This document shows, piece after piece, positions 46,880 through 57,967 of a DNA stretch of 64,000 nt. The notes below the pieces were generated by a model. That model searched no databases. It was not told where the DNA came from and saw only the letters and a list, made by a program, of their open reading frames with translations. Source of the stretch: Moniliophthora roreri (lineage: Eukaryota > Basidiomycota > Agaricomycetes > Agaricales > Marasmiaceae); contig LATX02000249.1 in the NCBI GenBank assembly GCA_001466705.2, positions 124,001-188,000 on the forward strand, in the 5' to 3' direction. Position numbers and translations under genes: made by a program. The number at the start of each line of letters is the position of its first letter. Position 1 is the first letter of the stretch.

Positions 46880-47432
46880 TTAAAGGTTGATGTTAACAGG
46901 GACACAACCAATAGCGACGACACCATTCTGGAAGGGCAGTTAGTTCAATGTACTACCTCGTGACGCGACCTCAAGGCCACTCACAAAGCTGTTGTTCTGG
47001 CAGCAAACGGGCTGAGCATTACAACCAGTACCGCCAACACCAAGGACGCTGATGGGAGAGCAGGTTATACCAACAAGAACATTCAAGTCCGAAAGGAAAA
47101 TGCTCAAGAGGCCGAGGAGGGTGGCCGCAGGTGCGGATGAGGCCTAGAGTAGAGAGTAAATGTTAGAGCAGGTTCTTTCGAGAAAACGCCTGAGAGGATT
47201 ACTTACGGATTGAACACTGTTACAGCACTGAACAGGGCCAGTATTGCATTGACTGGCAGGTTGAGTGGCTGTACTAGCAGGCTAGATAAAGAGAGATGAG
47301 ACCTGGAACCCGCAAGTGAATAAGGAGCACGACTTACAGGAGTAGCCGTGACCGTCGTGGGGTGCAAGTGGCGACAGCAAGGACCGTCAAGGCCAGAGGT
47401 GCGTAGACGAGAGTGACGATGCGAGAGAACAT
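46880..47432 (-). pseudogene. Class I hydrophobin, block B copy, frameshifted in exon 1
   Basis: Same four-exon plan and cysteine pattern as the other two hydrophobins. Near the exon 1 end it reads CACCCCACGACGGTCACGG: one C shorter than needed, a lesion different from the 2-nt loss in block A. The frame then runs through exon 2 in the wrong phase (LLVQPLNLPVNAILALFS) and meets a stop in exon 3. Otherwise well preserved, including eight cysteines in the correct frame. If the missing base is a sequencing error in the C run, the gene would be intact. Confidence 0.75.
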
Positions 47433-47498
47433 TGTGAGGTTGTAGACGATGAGTTGGAAACTGTTCGACTGCTGATTCCTGGTCCAAAGGCGACACCC

Positions 47499-47504
47499 TT
47501 TATA
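47499..47504 (-). promoter_or_regulatory. TATA box of the block B hydrophobin
   Basis: TATAAA on the minus strand, 67 nt upstream of the ATG at 47432. Confidence 0.6.
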
Positions 47505-47941
47505 CGCCTTTTGAGCGCTTATGCATTACCTTGTTGGGTGAGAGAGGAATTGAGTAAAGCTTGGACCAAAGGTGTAGACAATATAGACAATATACAGCTT
47601 TTGAATACGTTCCTGAATAACTCGAACAATGTTCTCTTTCGCGGTTATCCTTTTGTCCAGATAGCGCGCGGTTCTGTATTGAAATCAGTCATCAGGTTTG
47701 TATTTACATAAAGAATGTACCCACGTAAATGTTCAGCCTCACGCCGCTGACGAAAGCCTAGCTTAGTTGAAAGTCTTCCAGAATAGTTATGACGACGAAA
47801 GGGACGTTCGTAGAATTAAGATGTCGGTGACAGTGGCGGCCGTGCGAAGCGTTTGAGACGTAAGTTGACTCGTCAAACAAAATACGAGGTCCAGCCTGTC
47901 AACACGACATCCTTGACATCGCATCGCATTTGGTACCTATC

Positions 47942-48335
47942 TCACACCTGATCAGAAGAGCGCTTCACTTGAATAAGGTGACGCACCGAGTAGGATAATA
48001 ATGTGCAGGGGCATCGATGACAGGCACTGAAGTGACTGTTTTTAATGTCATAGACAGTAAACATGATGACGCCGGAGGCGTTTGCGAACCTGCACATAAT
48101 TGAAGGACCTTTATTCTCTCCGAGGTCTAGAAAAAGAAAGAATGTTACGCTTAGCACATACCATTAGAATTGTGAACTCACGCTGTCCATCCCAGACGTT
48201 TGGGAAAGCATTTTGTTCAATCAAGGCGCTGGGCGCTGAACATACAGCATCGATATCTATACAAAGAATACATTTCAATGTCAGTGTCTGCCTAGGAACT
48301 CCAGAAACAGAAGTCTTACCTGGGCTTTCCTCCAT
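47942..48335 (-). CDS. Unrecognised Cys-containing protein, block B copy
   Basis: Duplicate of the gene at 20240-20613. MEESP, intron, DIDAVCSAPSALIEQNAF and PNVWDGQ, intron (GTGAGT donor, CTAG acceptor), HLGENKGPSIMCRFANASG, VIMFTVYDIKN, FSACHRCPC. Ends at 47942 if unspliced after TLLSYS, or continues via the GTGCGT donor. Frame and splice sites are conserved between the copies. Lies between two hydrophobins, divergent from the intact one at 48456 (120 bp between start codons), so the two may share control elements. Confidence 0.55.
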
Positions 48336-48361
48336 CTAGCTGTATCAGGACCAACCCGGGA

Positions 48362-48367
48362 TATAAA
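48362..48367 (+). promoter_or_regulatory. TATA box of the intact hydrophobin
   Basis: TATAAA within gggatataaaagctag, 89 nt upstream of the ATG at 48456. Canonical position for a strongly expressed fungal gene. Confidence 0.7.
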
Positions 48368-48455
48368 AGCTAGCGAAACATCCCTCAATCTTTCAGTCCA
48401 AGGACCAGTTGTAGCACGCACCTGTCTCTGACTTTCTCATCCTTTCTCATCCACC

Positions 48456-49005
48456 ATGTTTGCTCGCATCTCCGCTGCTTTCATCTACGTCTTGATGGCG
48501 TTCACTGTCCTTGCAGCTGCCACCTGCACTCCGACCACTGTCACGGTCACCCCTGTACGTCCCATTCCAAAATCCCAGTCCATCCCAAGCTCACATCCCA
48601 CAAACAGCCTGCCAGCACGGCTACACAACCCGCTAGCCAGTGCAATACTGGCCCTATTCAGTGCTGTAACAGTGTTCAATCGGTAAGTCAACTAATCCAA
48701 GGTTCCTAGATATGAGCTTACTGTTCCGCTTTCAAAAGGCCAGTTCGACTCCTGCCTCAAACGTCCTCGGTCTTTTGGGTGTCACCCTCACCGACCTCAA
48801 CGTTCTTGTCGGTCTCACCTGCAGCCCGGTCACAATCTTGGGAGGCATCTTTGGTGGATGCAGTGCGACACCTGTTTGCTGCGAGAACAACAGCTTCGTA
48901 AGTATTATCGTCGTGGATGATATGATCGAGGTACTGACTGCTTTTGTGCAGGGCGGCGTCATCGCTATCGGCTGTGTCCCTGTGAATCTATCGTTGAGGA
49001 AGTAA
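48456..49005 (+). CDS. Class I hydrophobin, intact
   Basis: Four exons, 48456-48554, 48608-48682, 48739-48897, 48952-49005 (387 nt, 128 aa). Signal peptide MFARISAAFIYVLMAFTVLA. The eight-cysteine pattern is complete: C in QCNTGPIQCC (C1, C2-C3), GLTCSPV (C4), GGCSATPVCC (C5, C6-C7), IAIGC (C8), with the class I-type spacing between C3 and C4. Secreted amphipathic protein coating aerial hyphae, spores or fruiting-body surfaces. It is the only one of three hydrophobins in the window with an intact frame. The start is fixed by the signal peptide and the ccaccATG context. Confidence 0.95.
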
Positions 49006-51378
49006 GCACCTTGGTGCAGCGGAGCGAGCCTCGGTTCATCTCATCGGTTTTTGGCAATTTGAGTTTTGGGACATTGCGACCAGACGCAAATGGTTATCGT
49101 ACCATCTCGCGTCGACTTTTTTCTTTTTTTTTTTTCTTTGGGTCTCGAGATTGTATTTGTATCGCGTTAGTCGTATTCAACTACGACGTGTCACCCTTGA
49201 AAATAAATTCATATGACAGTTTTCCTACGATAGATGGGGTCAGTATCGCGAGCTTCCCGATTGCAAGGTACCTTTAGCACACACACCTCGTAAAAGCAAA
49301 GCGCAATCCTGATCAACGAGCCGAGCATCCCCCTTTCCATATCCAGCCGAATCTTGAAGTCAAATGGAAAGAAAAACGACCTCAGACGGACGTGGATTCT
49401 GGTAGACTGTATTCCTGGTCTTTGAGAAGTCAGTACGGCACAGAACCGAGTCCAGCAGAACATACCTTCACAAGAGAAGAAACAAGTTAACTCAGTAGAG
49501 CGAGTTAGAGTGAGTGTCTTCTGGTGGTTTCTTGTGGACCTCTTCATTCTGAATACACGCGAGCCGTAAAAAGACGATTCCAAGAATTTTTTTTCGGTGA
49601 CAGGTGCCCACGTGCAGAATTCACGGTCACGGGCTGGGTGCGTCTTTTCAATTGTGTCTTTTGGCGTGTCTACTGACTATAACGGCGCCGGAAGAGATCT
49701 ACTGCGACTAAGATTTCATACATAATCACGTTCTCGTTCTGAAATTTATAGTTTTTGGTATCATTAGAAAAAAAAAAGGGCAACGTGGGCTCGTGGGAGA
49801 TCCGGCTTACACCAGCGCTTATCTACCTTGACTTTGGACTGCAATGTCGTTCGGACGCAACCTCACCTGTCACTTCCTCAATAACTCCAAGGATCTCATG
49901 TCTGTCTTCTCGTAACATAGAGCTTCGGTCAATTGATAATGTGAGCAGTCCAATATCAAACAAAAACTGACTCGATGTAACGTGTTTTCGACTAGACGAC
50001 TCCCTTGCCAGTGGTCGGATCAAGGGCGAAGGCTGGAATCTGAAGCAGTGAAGATAGAAAGAGTAGATATTAACATAGGTGTGTACTGTCTTGCAATAAA
50101 ATTGGCATCGAATCAACGGAGTCTCCAAGCAGCACGTATGCCAGCCGGATTTATCACACACGGTTCGACATATGTCTCCCAGATACGAGGGATTTTTGCC
50201 AGTCATCTTGCGAAGTCGCAGATTATCGGAATCCAACCATATAGGGAATACTTATTTTCCCTCGAGTCCATCCTAAAGCCTTAGACCGCTCGCGGTGCTT
50301 TTGGTTTGTCGGGATGATGTGGGTGCCTGTCAGCGTTGGAACATGAATACAGGATGTCAGTTCATTGGATTTTGGATTGGGTCGACTAGCTGTTAGAGGA
50401 TCTAAAAGAGTAGTCAGGAGACATGTCGTTATCCAAACGCTTTGGTACGTACGCCGTTCTGCGAACTAGTAAAAGTTCTAACCCCGTGTCCCGCACAGTT
50501 TCCCTCGATTTATATCGGCCGAATCTCTGTTTCCCATCTCGAAAAGTGTACATAACCTAGTCGCGGTTCTCGATTCTACGAAAAACTATCCTTCCTTCCC
50601 CGACAGCTTCTCGTGCCTGGTTGTGTTACGTTTAGAGTGTCCGATGATGCTGAATGGACGTAAATCATGGAACAGCGCTCGGAGAATGTGACTTCTCTCT
50701 GACATGGCTAACATTGGTCAGGAGCCCCACTATGTAGGGAATCTTTTCCGGTCGCTCCTGCTACAGCTTGGAAGCTTACCTGATGCGCAAACGGAACCAT
50801 GTCGTTCACAAGGCCCTTGTCGTCGCTGTAACCTGAGAGATGAATTCGACGCAAAAAGCGTAATTCCTGGGAAAATATCATTTAGGCTGAGGAGGGAACC
50901 GAACTGTACATTCCCCTATCTCTCGCGTTCGTGGAAGTGTTCTGACTTATCTTTCGAACTGCGCCAAACAGGTCTTCGAGCATGCTATTTCTGCAAGCTA
51001 CAGCGTGATAGGCCTCAGCGTTCAATTACAATACTTATTTTTTGCCTCTGCCTGTCACTCTGAAAATACTGTTGCCGATGGATGTCGTGCCAGGACGGAC
51101 GACGTGTCAAACTTCTCGAGAGGCTCCTCCAGATATCTGTTTTGGCCCGTGGTTTTTACTTTCGCGTCACAATAGATAGGATTTACATTGGTGTAACAAG
51201 AATGCCTGTTTCATGAATGAGTATGAAAATACATATGAAAATACTATATCTCTGTTGCAGAAGTTCCAGCTCTCACAACATGACCACTCTGTACCATGTG
51301 TACACCCAGGCTCCTGTCAAAGGAAACATTGTATGAGTATCTGTTATGAAGAGGTATAGTAGTGACAACATACACAAA
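49006..51378. other. Non-coding part of unit 1
   Basis: 3' flank of the membrane-protein gene and of the hydrophobin. Short open frames (50704-51063 +, 49823-50236 -) have no recognised motif. The stretch 50411-50470 resembles 45236-45300, next to the MFS relic. Confidence 0.4.
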
Positions 51379-53375
51379 TCAACCAATATGTGGGATGAAA
51401 TTTAGCCATTGCACTGCCTGATATGCACTGGGAGGAAGATCCCTCAGTGCCATCAATGCGAGCACAATGAGCCATATTCTCGCCATGGTATACAGTATAC
51501 CCAAGATAAGCCCAGAAGTGCCCACCAAAATATCCTTCATAATCACCAAAAAGCCAGGCCATTTTGATAGGCTGTTAATAAATTCATCCACCTTATCCTT
51601 GTAGCGACCCATAACATGAATAGGTCCAGCAGAGAGTGGCAAAACAGCCACCAAGATAGACATAATCCACCACTGCAGCTGCTCTGCTTCTGTTGGGAAA
51701 TTGAAGGACCAAGCAATACAATGCAGAGCTCCAAAAGCAACTGCAATCAGATAGACAGCAGCATATAGTTCAATTGGATCACTATCCAGCCTTGAGGAAA
51801 AAAGTGAATTGTCCTTGCCTTCCATGATTGATTGGAAACCTGCAAGAAATGGTATGGTAGGGAGGAGTGCAAGAACCAAAAGAATCTGGAGCATAACCCT
51901 CCCTTTCTTCCATGCCCCATGAAAACTTGCTTTGTGAAGACTGGATACAATATACCTCCTGATCCCTATGATCTTTGCTTTCACAGTGGACATCCATGAT
52001 GTTAGAGTAGCCCTAGGTTCATCTGCATAAGATTGGTTCCTCCATAACCTGTGAAAGCTGGATATGATATATCTCCTGATCCCTGCGATCTTTGCTTTCA
52101 CCCATGACGTTAGAGTAGTTTGCAGTTCTTCTGCATGAGGTGGAAGATCCTCATCTATACGCCAAGTGACCCGAACTGGGTACCGGACACGAAGGGGCTT
52201 GTTCCACCACAGGAAGTAGGTTATAAAGTTGAGAAATGCAAAAGCCAGGGTGATGATTTCAAGCTCAGTTATTGCAAGTCCTTGGGCACCCCGAGCAATG
52301 CATTGCAGAATGAACCATGTAGTCTGGACAATTGCAATGGTCTTGGATAAGACATCTGCATGGCTTCTATCCTGAATTTCCTCCTCAGTTATTGAGATGT
52401 GGCAGTGATAGAGGAGGTACTCCAAGGGACATGCATATTCTTTCTGTTTAGATGTTAATCTGTGGAAGATCTTGAGAGAAGCAAGCAGACTTACTGTAAT
52501 AGCATCTGTCCTGTTCTCTAGCCCTGTCTTTCCAGATCTGCTTTCCTCTGGTTTGTTCAAAAGAGATGCATATTCCTCCTGTCAAGACATTGATCTGCAG
52601 AAGATCTTGAGAGAAGCAAGCAGACTTACTGTGATAGTGTCTCTCCCATTCTCTAGCTCCATCTTGCCAGGTTCACTTTCCTCTGATTTGTTCAAAGAAG
52701 ATGCATGTTCCTCCTGTTGGGATGTTGACCTTCAGAAGATTTTAAGAGAAGGCAAGCAGGCTTACTATAGTAGCATCTGTCCCATTCTCTGGCCCTGTCT
52801 CACCAGGTTTGCTTTCCTCTGATTCATTATTTCTTTTAATCCCATGAATGTGCTGTATTGCTTTGTAGTCTTCATCGTGCCAGCTGTCGTTGGCCCACAG
52901 AATGTGACTGTATTCATCCCTTTCATAAAGTGCAAAGCCTCCCATCAGGATGAAAAAAGCATGTGTCTTGCTCAAGCGGTACTCTATGAAAGTTATTGAA
53001 CTTCACTATACAGGAATTGAGTGAGCAATGCTTACTCTTGAACTGCTTAATGATCTTCCGCGCCGAGAACCATTGCCTCATCGCCCACAACACAATCAGC
53101 TCCGGCGCAATGAGCGCCATGACCATGATTCCCGCATTTTGGAGGGTTACAGTAACAGTATTGTTATGGTGGGGAGTGGGAACATTGGGATGTATAGCGA
53201 CCCATGTACATATGAAGACGACGGAAAGACAGCTCCATATAATGCCGGGTACGGTACGACAACCATGAATGTCATCGCATGTAACAGAGGAATCGTCCGC
53301 CATGGAAGCCAATGATGACTCTGAAGTGTTCGTTCCTGCGAGTAGGGGCCGAGCCAAGGCATATAGGATGAGCAT
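51379..53375 (-). CDS. Polytopic membrane protein, copy 1, with two extra exons
   Basis: Six exons counting the duplicated ones visible to me: 53036-53375, 52766-52983, 52630-52713 (84 nt), 52495-52578 (84 nt), 52443-51379; 1791 nt, 596 aa, all phases agree. N-terminal DIHGCRTVPGIIWSCLSVVF then CTWVAIHPNVP, ALIAPELIVLWAMRQWFSA, THAFFILMGGFALYE, then EIQDRSHADVLSKTIAIV, ARGAQGLAITELEIITLAFA, FITYFLWWNKPLRVRYPVRV, and a C-terminal membrane region ending ALRDLPPSAYQAVQWLNFIP. A widespread Agaricomycete family with many membrane segments and no known function, as far as I know. Two internal repeats of about 35 aa (TLTSWVKAKIAGIRRYI and its variant) lie mid-protein. Paralogue at 56212-57967. Confidence 0.8.
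52490..52815 (-). repeat. Exon-intron tandem triplication inside the membrane-protein gene
   Basis: Three consecutive copies of about 120-135 bp, each with an exon piece (NK/NE-x-EES-x-x-G...L/P-E-N) followed by a donor gtaagt/gtaagc and an intron containing gcttgcttctctcaagatctt-like sequence. Each duplicated exon is 84 nt (28 codons), phase 0. Confidence 0.85.
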
Positions 53376-54477
53376 TGTGGGTCGTTGATAGACTCTTAGT
53401 CACGGTGCACATGGGGTATTAAAGCTTGGACCACGGCGTGATTCATGCGGAGAACATGCTCTGTGGGCATACCAGCAGCTATCCTCGTGTCTGGGCGCCA
53501 ATAACGCGATCATAGAAGTGCTTCTTCGAATTCTTTTGACACGACTGTACAGAACAGCACCATGAGAAAAGGGGCGGCGTGAATGAGTCCTGTCACTGCG
53601 CAACCGGTGAGAACTGAACTGTGGACTATTTATAGCAGTCAGCGAGGGACATCGACGTACCAGGCTGCTGCAAGCTTCGGTATACAGTGTCATCCCCGGG
53701 GTTTGTTCGTGGACGAAAAAATAGGACCTCCACTTTACGGAGTGGCGATATGTACATTAGATGTCCTTGTACCCAAAAGGTTGCCAAAAAGCGCGACAGA
53801 TTAGGTGCGTCGATGTGCGATCTATCGTCCACACCGCATGTTGCAGGCATTGTAGGCTCAAATTCCATCTGTCACCTACGCAGGACCAGAATGTTGGCGT
53901 TTCTCCGCAGCGAGTCGTGTAATGTGAACAGGTGTCCAACTCGCAAGTCTAGTGAAAGTAGTGTGGGATATGCAGTTTCCAAATTCAACCAACTTCGCGG
54001 CGATTGAACGCCCTGGGTGAGCTGATCGTCTGCACTTGTAGAAAGTGCTGGTGCTGGAGCTGTCAATCAACCAAAGTGTTTCGAGGTTCCACTGCTCTTA
54101 CTTGGACACTCATATACCAGTTCCTCGTCTTGCGAGCCAGTATCAGGTGCTACCCGGAGCAGACAGGGTAGTCGAGTCTTCTTTTCTGCCCGAACGAACG
54201 ATCGACGACGATAAAACGCGGTTTATTGCCGAAGAATGAGACCTAAAAAAAGAATACAAGGGAACGATTCGTTCGATCAATGCCTCTCGCCTCAGGAATT
54301 GTGTATCTAATAAGCAGGTTCAGAAGAACGTCTGACGTACGGAAATACTAAGTAGGGTTGTCGAAGTTGCGGTCATGGTTGTTGCAGTGAAAGACGCGCC
54401 GGGCGCTAATATCATCGGCTCTTGTTCCGCGATCACCACGATAAGGCTCTATGTGTCCCCTTAATTCATTTCTGTCT
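53376..54477. other. Promoter and upstream region of membrane-protein copy 1
   Basis: Non-coding by comparison with unit 2: open frames here are not conserved in frame between the units. Contains a TATA element at 53626-53634. Confidence 0.45.
53626..53634 (-). promoter_or_regulatory. TATA element of membrane-protein copy 1
   Basis: TATAAATAG on the minus strand, about 250 nt upstream of the start at 53375; conserved in unit 2 at 58155-58163. Confidence 0.5.
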
Positions 54478-55068
54478 CGCGAGCCTCGGTTCATCTCATC
54501 GGGTTTTGAAAATTTGAGATCTGGGACATTGCGACCAGACGTAAATGGGTATCGTACCATTCCGCATCGACTTTTTTTTTCTTCTTTTCTTTGGGTCTTG
54601 AGATTGTATTTGTATCGCGTTAGTCGTATTCCACTACGACGTGTCACCCCTGAAAATAAATTCATATGGCAGTTTTCCTACAATAGATGTGTCAGTGTCG
54701 TAAGCTTCCCGATTGCAAGGTATCTTTAGCACACACGTCGTAAAAGCAAAGCGCAATCCTGATCAACGAGCCGAGCAACCCTCTTTCCCAGCCGAATCTT
54801 GAAGTCCGATTTTAAAAAAAATATCTTAGACGGACGTGAACTCCAGCAGACTGTATTCCTGATCTTTGAGAGAGGTCAGTACGACACAGAACCGAGTCCA
54901 GCAGAACATACCTCTAAAAGAAACAAGCTAACTCAGTAGAGCGAGTTAGAGTGAGTGTCTTCTGGTGGTTTCTTGTGGGTTGCCTCTTTATTCTGAATAC
55001 ACGCGAGCCGTGAAGAGATGGAACAAATGAAAGATGATTCGGCCAAGAATTTCTTCGGCGACAAGTGC

Positions 55069-55443
55069 CAAGGGGGGTGCAGGACCTAAATTTCTGGTCC
55101 GGGGTGGGGGGTTCGAACTTTGTTAAAAAATTTTTGGACCTCACCTAAATCATGCCCCTGACAGGCTTTTTTTGGGCTTTGGGAGCTCCCAAAATTGACA
55201 TATCTACTTCATTATTTGAGTTTCACCCATATTTCCAAGGGTTTCAGGACAACAGAAGGTAACATCAACATGGGAGAAGGTGAGCAACATTGATGATGAC
55301 GAGCCTGGAAAATGACTTACCTTTTTTGGATATGTCTGTGGGGATAACATACCAAATAAGGCAGGAGGGGGGTGGTACCACCCCACTCGGCCTTAAAAAT
55401 TTTTTCGACCTCGTGTACTTGTTAAATTTTTGGACCCCCCTTG
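55069..55443. mobile_element. 375 bp MITE with 8-bp target-site duplication (hAT-like)
   Basis: Ends CAAGGGGGGT (55069) and ACCCCCCTTG (to 55443), flanked by acaagtgc at 55061-55068 and 55444-55451. Unit 1 has the empty site with one copy (gacaggtgcccacgtgc near 49600). An 8-bp duplication points to the hAT superfamily. Inside, ggtgggg-, aaaaatttttggacc- and tggtaccacc-type words form further inverted pairs; no coding capacity. Confidence 0.88.
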
Positions 55444-56211
55444 ACAAGTGCTCACGTGCAGAATTCACGGTCACAAGCTGGATGCGTCTTTTCAAATCAG
55501 AGTCAATTGTGTCTTTTGACGTGTCCACTGAGTTTAATGGCGCTGGAAGAGATTTACTGCAGCTAAGATTTTGTCATCACATCCTTGTTCTGAAACTTGT
55601 AGCTTTTGGTATCGTCAGAAAACAAAGGCAACGTGAGAACGCGTGGGAGATCCGGCTTACCAGCGCTTGAGTTCGACGAAAGAAGCGTAATTCTTGGCAA
55701 AATACCATTTAGGCTGAGAAGCGAACCAAACTGTACATTCCCTTACCTCTCGTGATCGTCAAAGTATTCTGACTTATCTCTCGAAGACTGCACCAAGCAG
55801 ATCTTCGAGCACACTATTTCTGCAAGTTACAGCGCGATAGGCCTCAGCGTTCAATTACAATGCTCAACTACCTCTGCTTGTCATTCGAAGATACTATGTG
55901 TTGACAGATATTGCGCCAGGATGGGACGACGTGTCAAAGGTCTTGAGAGGCTCCTTCGTCTCTGCGCGCGACTGTGAGCCCAATTTCACCTTTGCATCGT
56001 AATTAAAATTTACATCGCTGTAACGGGAACGCTTGTCCTGATGAATAAGTACGAATACATATATAAAAACATCATATTTCTGTTGCCAAAGTCCCAGCCC
56101 TGCAGCCGATCACGATACCGCTCTGCACCATGTGTACATCCAGGCGTCTGCCAAAGGAAGCATTGTTAGCATCTATTATGAAGAGGTATAGTATCAACTG
56201 TCGTACACAGA

Positions 56212-57967
56212 TCAACCAATATGTGGGATGAAATTTAGCCATTGCACCGCCTGATATGCACTGGGAGGAAGGTCCCTCAGTGCCATCAGTGCAAGCACGA
56301 TAAGCCATATCCTCGCCGTGATGTACAGTATAGGCAAGAGTAGAACGGTAATGCCCACGAAAAAGTCAAAAATAACCTTAATAACCTTTGACAGACCACG
56401 CCATGCTACTCTGTCAAAGAAATCATCCACCTTACGCTCGTAGTGGAATATGGAATGAGTGGCTCCAGTCGAAAGTGGCAGAACAGTCACCAAGGCGGAC
56501 ATAATCCGCCATTGCAACTGCTCCACTTCTGTTGGGAACTCAAAGGACCAAGCGATACAATGCAGGGCTCCAAAACCAACTGCAATCAGATATGCAGCAG
56601 CGTATAGCTTGGGTGGATCGCTAACCAGTTGTGAGGAAAAGAGTGAAGTGTCCTCGCCTAGTAGGATATTGCCAAAGCTCACGAGAAGTGGCAGGATAGG
56701 GTAGAGTGGGACCGCTGCAAATTCAGAATAATTGTCAGCTACTTCCTCCCATGCCGCGTGGAAACTGGACACAATATATTTCCCGGCCACTACAATCTCT
56801 GTTTTCACAGAGAATATCCACGATGTTAGGGTAGCCCTGTCTGCACGAGACGTACCCTTCCTTGGCCTGCGAACACCAGATGCTATATGCTGCCCGATCC
56901 CTGCCATCTCTGCTTTCACAGCAAATAACCGTGGCATTGGGATAGCCCTATTTTCACCTACACGAGGTGAGAGATTCTCGCCCAGATACCAAGTGAACCG
57001 AACTGGGTACCGAACACGAAGAGGCTTGTTCCACCACAAGAAGTAGGTGATGAAGTTGAGAAATGCAAAAGCCAGAGTGATGATTTCAAGCTCGGTTATT
57101 CCGAGTCCTTGGGCACCCCGCGCAATGGACTGCAAGATAAACCATATAGTCTGGACGATTGCAATGGTCTTGGATAAGACATCTGCATGGCTTCTGTCCT
57201 GGATCTCTACCTGTGTTACTGAGATGTAGCCGTGATAGAGGAGGTACTCCAAGAGGCATTCATATTTATCCTATTTAGGCGGTGACCGGGGAGAATCTTG
57301 AGAGAGGGCGAGCAGACTTACGGTGATATCAGATGTAGTATTCTCTTGTTCGCTCTTGTCTACTTGTCTGCGGTGCTTCTCTATCTCTTCCACCAGTTCC
57401 CTGTCAGCGCGACCCCAGCCCTTCTCCCAGAGAACATGAGAAAATTTATCCCCTTCATAAAGCGCGAAGCCACCCATCAGAATGAAAAAAGCGTGCGTCT
57501 TGCTCAGGGGGTATTCTTTGAAGGTTACTGAGTTTCGTTACACAGGAGTGGAAAAGGAAATGCTTACTCTTAAACTGTTTAACAATATTCTGTGCCGAGA
57601 ACCATTGCCTCATCGCCCACAGCACGATCAGTTCCGGCGCAATGAGTGCCATGAACATAATGCCAGCATTATGGAGAAGAACAACTGAAGTGTGTTCACC
57701 GTGCCGAGGAACGTTGGGATGTATAGCGACCCATGTACAGATAAATACGACGGAAACACAGCTCCATATGATTGCGGGTACAGTACGACAACCATGGATG
57801 TCATCGCATGCAGCAGCGGAACCGTCCGCCACGGAGGCCAACAATGGCTCGGAAGTGTTCGTTCCTGTGAGTAGGGGCCGAGCCAAGGCATATAGGATGA
57901 GCATTGTGGGTCGCTGACAGAGACACGGTGCATCATGACATGGGGTATTAAAATCAAAACTTGACAT
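56212..57967 (-). CDS. Polytopic membrane protein, copy 2
   Basis: Three exons, 57568-57967, 57322-57515, 56212-57270 (1653 nt, 550 aa), all in phase. Same family as the gene at 51379-53375: CRTVPAIIWSCVSVVFICTW, HPNVPRHGEHT, LIAPELIVLWAMRQWFSAQN, THAFFILMGGFALYEG, EIQDRSHADVLSKTIAIVQT, LAFAFLNFITYFLWWNKP, C-terminus ARIWLIVLALMALRDLP and QWLNFIPHIG. The start at 57967 (MSSFDFNTP) adds 22 residues to the start used in copy 1 (MLILYALARP), and that upstream frame is not kept in unit 1, so MLILYALARP at about 57901 may be the real start. Only one exon segment where copy 1 has three. Confidence 0.82.

Larger units (their letters stand above)
46462..48375. repeat. Segmental duplication block B (partner 17944-20660)
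   Basis: Direct-orientation copy of block A without the 856 bp transposon: the flank from about 46464, the hydrophobin (46880-47432), the flank, then the Cys-rich gene (47942-48335). Similarity to block A extends a little past 48335, into the promoter of the divergent hydrophobin at 48456, so block A probably once had this third gene too. Confidence 0.9.
49020..54477. repeat. Tandem duplication, unit 1
   Basis: Begins gcgagcctcggttcatctcat at about 49025; the same words restart at 54478. Each unit has a 5' non-coding part, a minus-strand membrane-protein gene and a 3' (promoter) part in the same order. Unit 1 has an extra stretch of about 1 kb (roughly 49815-50842) absent from unit 2, where the flanks join at about 55670. 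Confidence 0.85.

Noticed and set aside
53400..54239. Several 60-100 codon frames in the upstream part of unit 1
   Set aside because: The matching stretch of unit 2 does not keep these frames, so they are non-coding.
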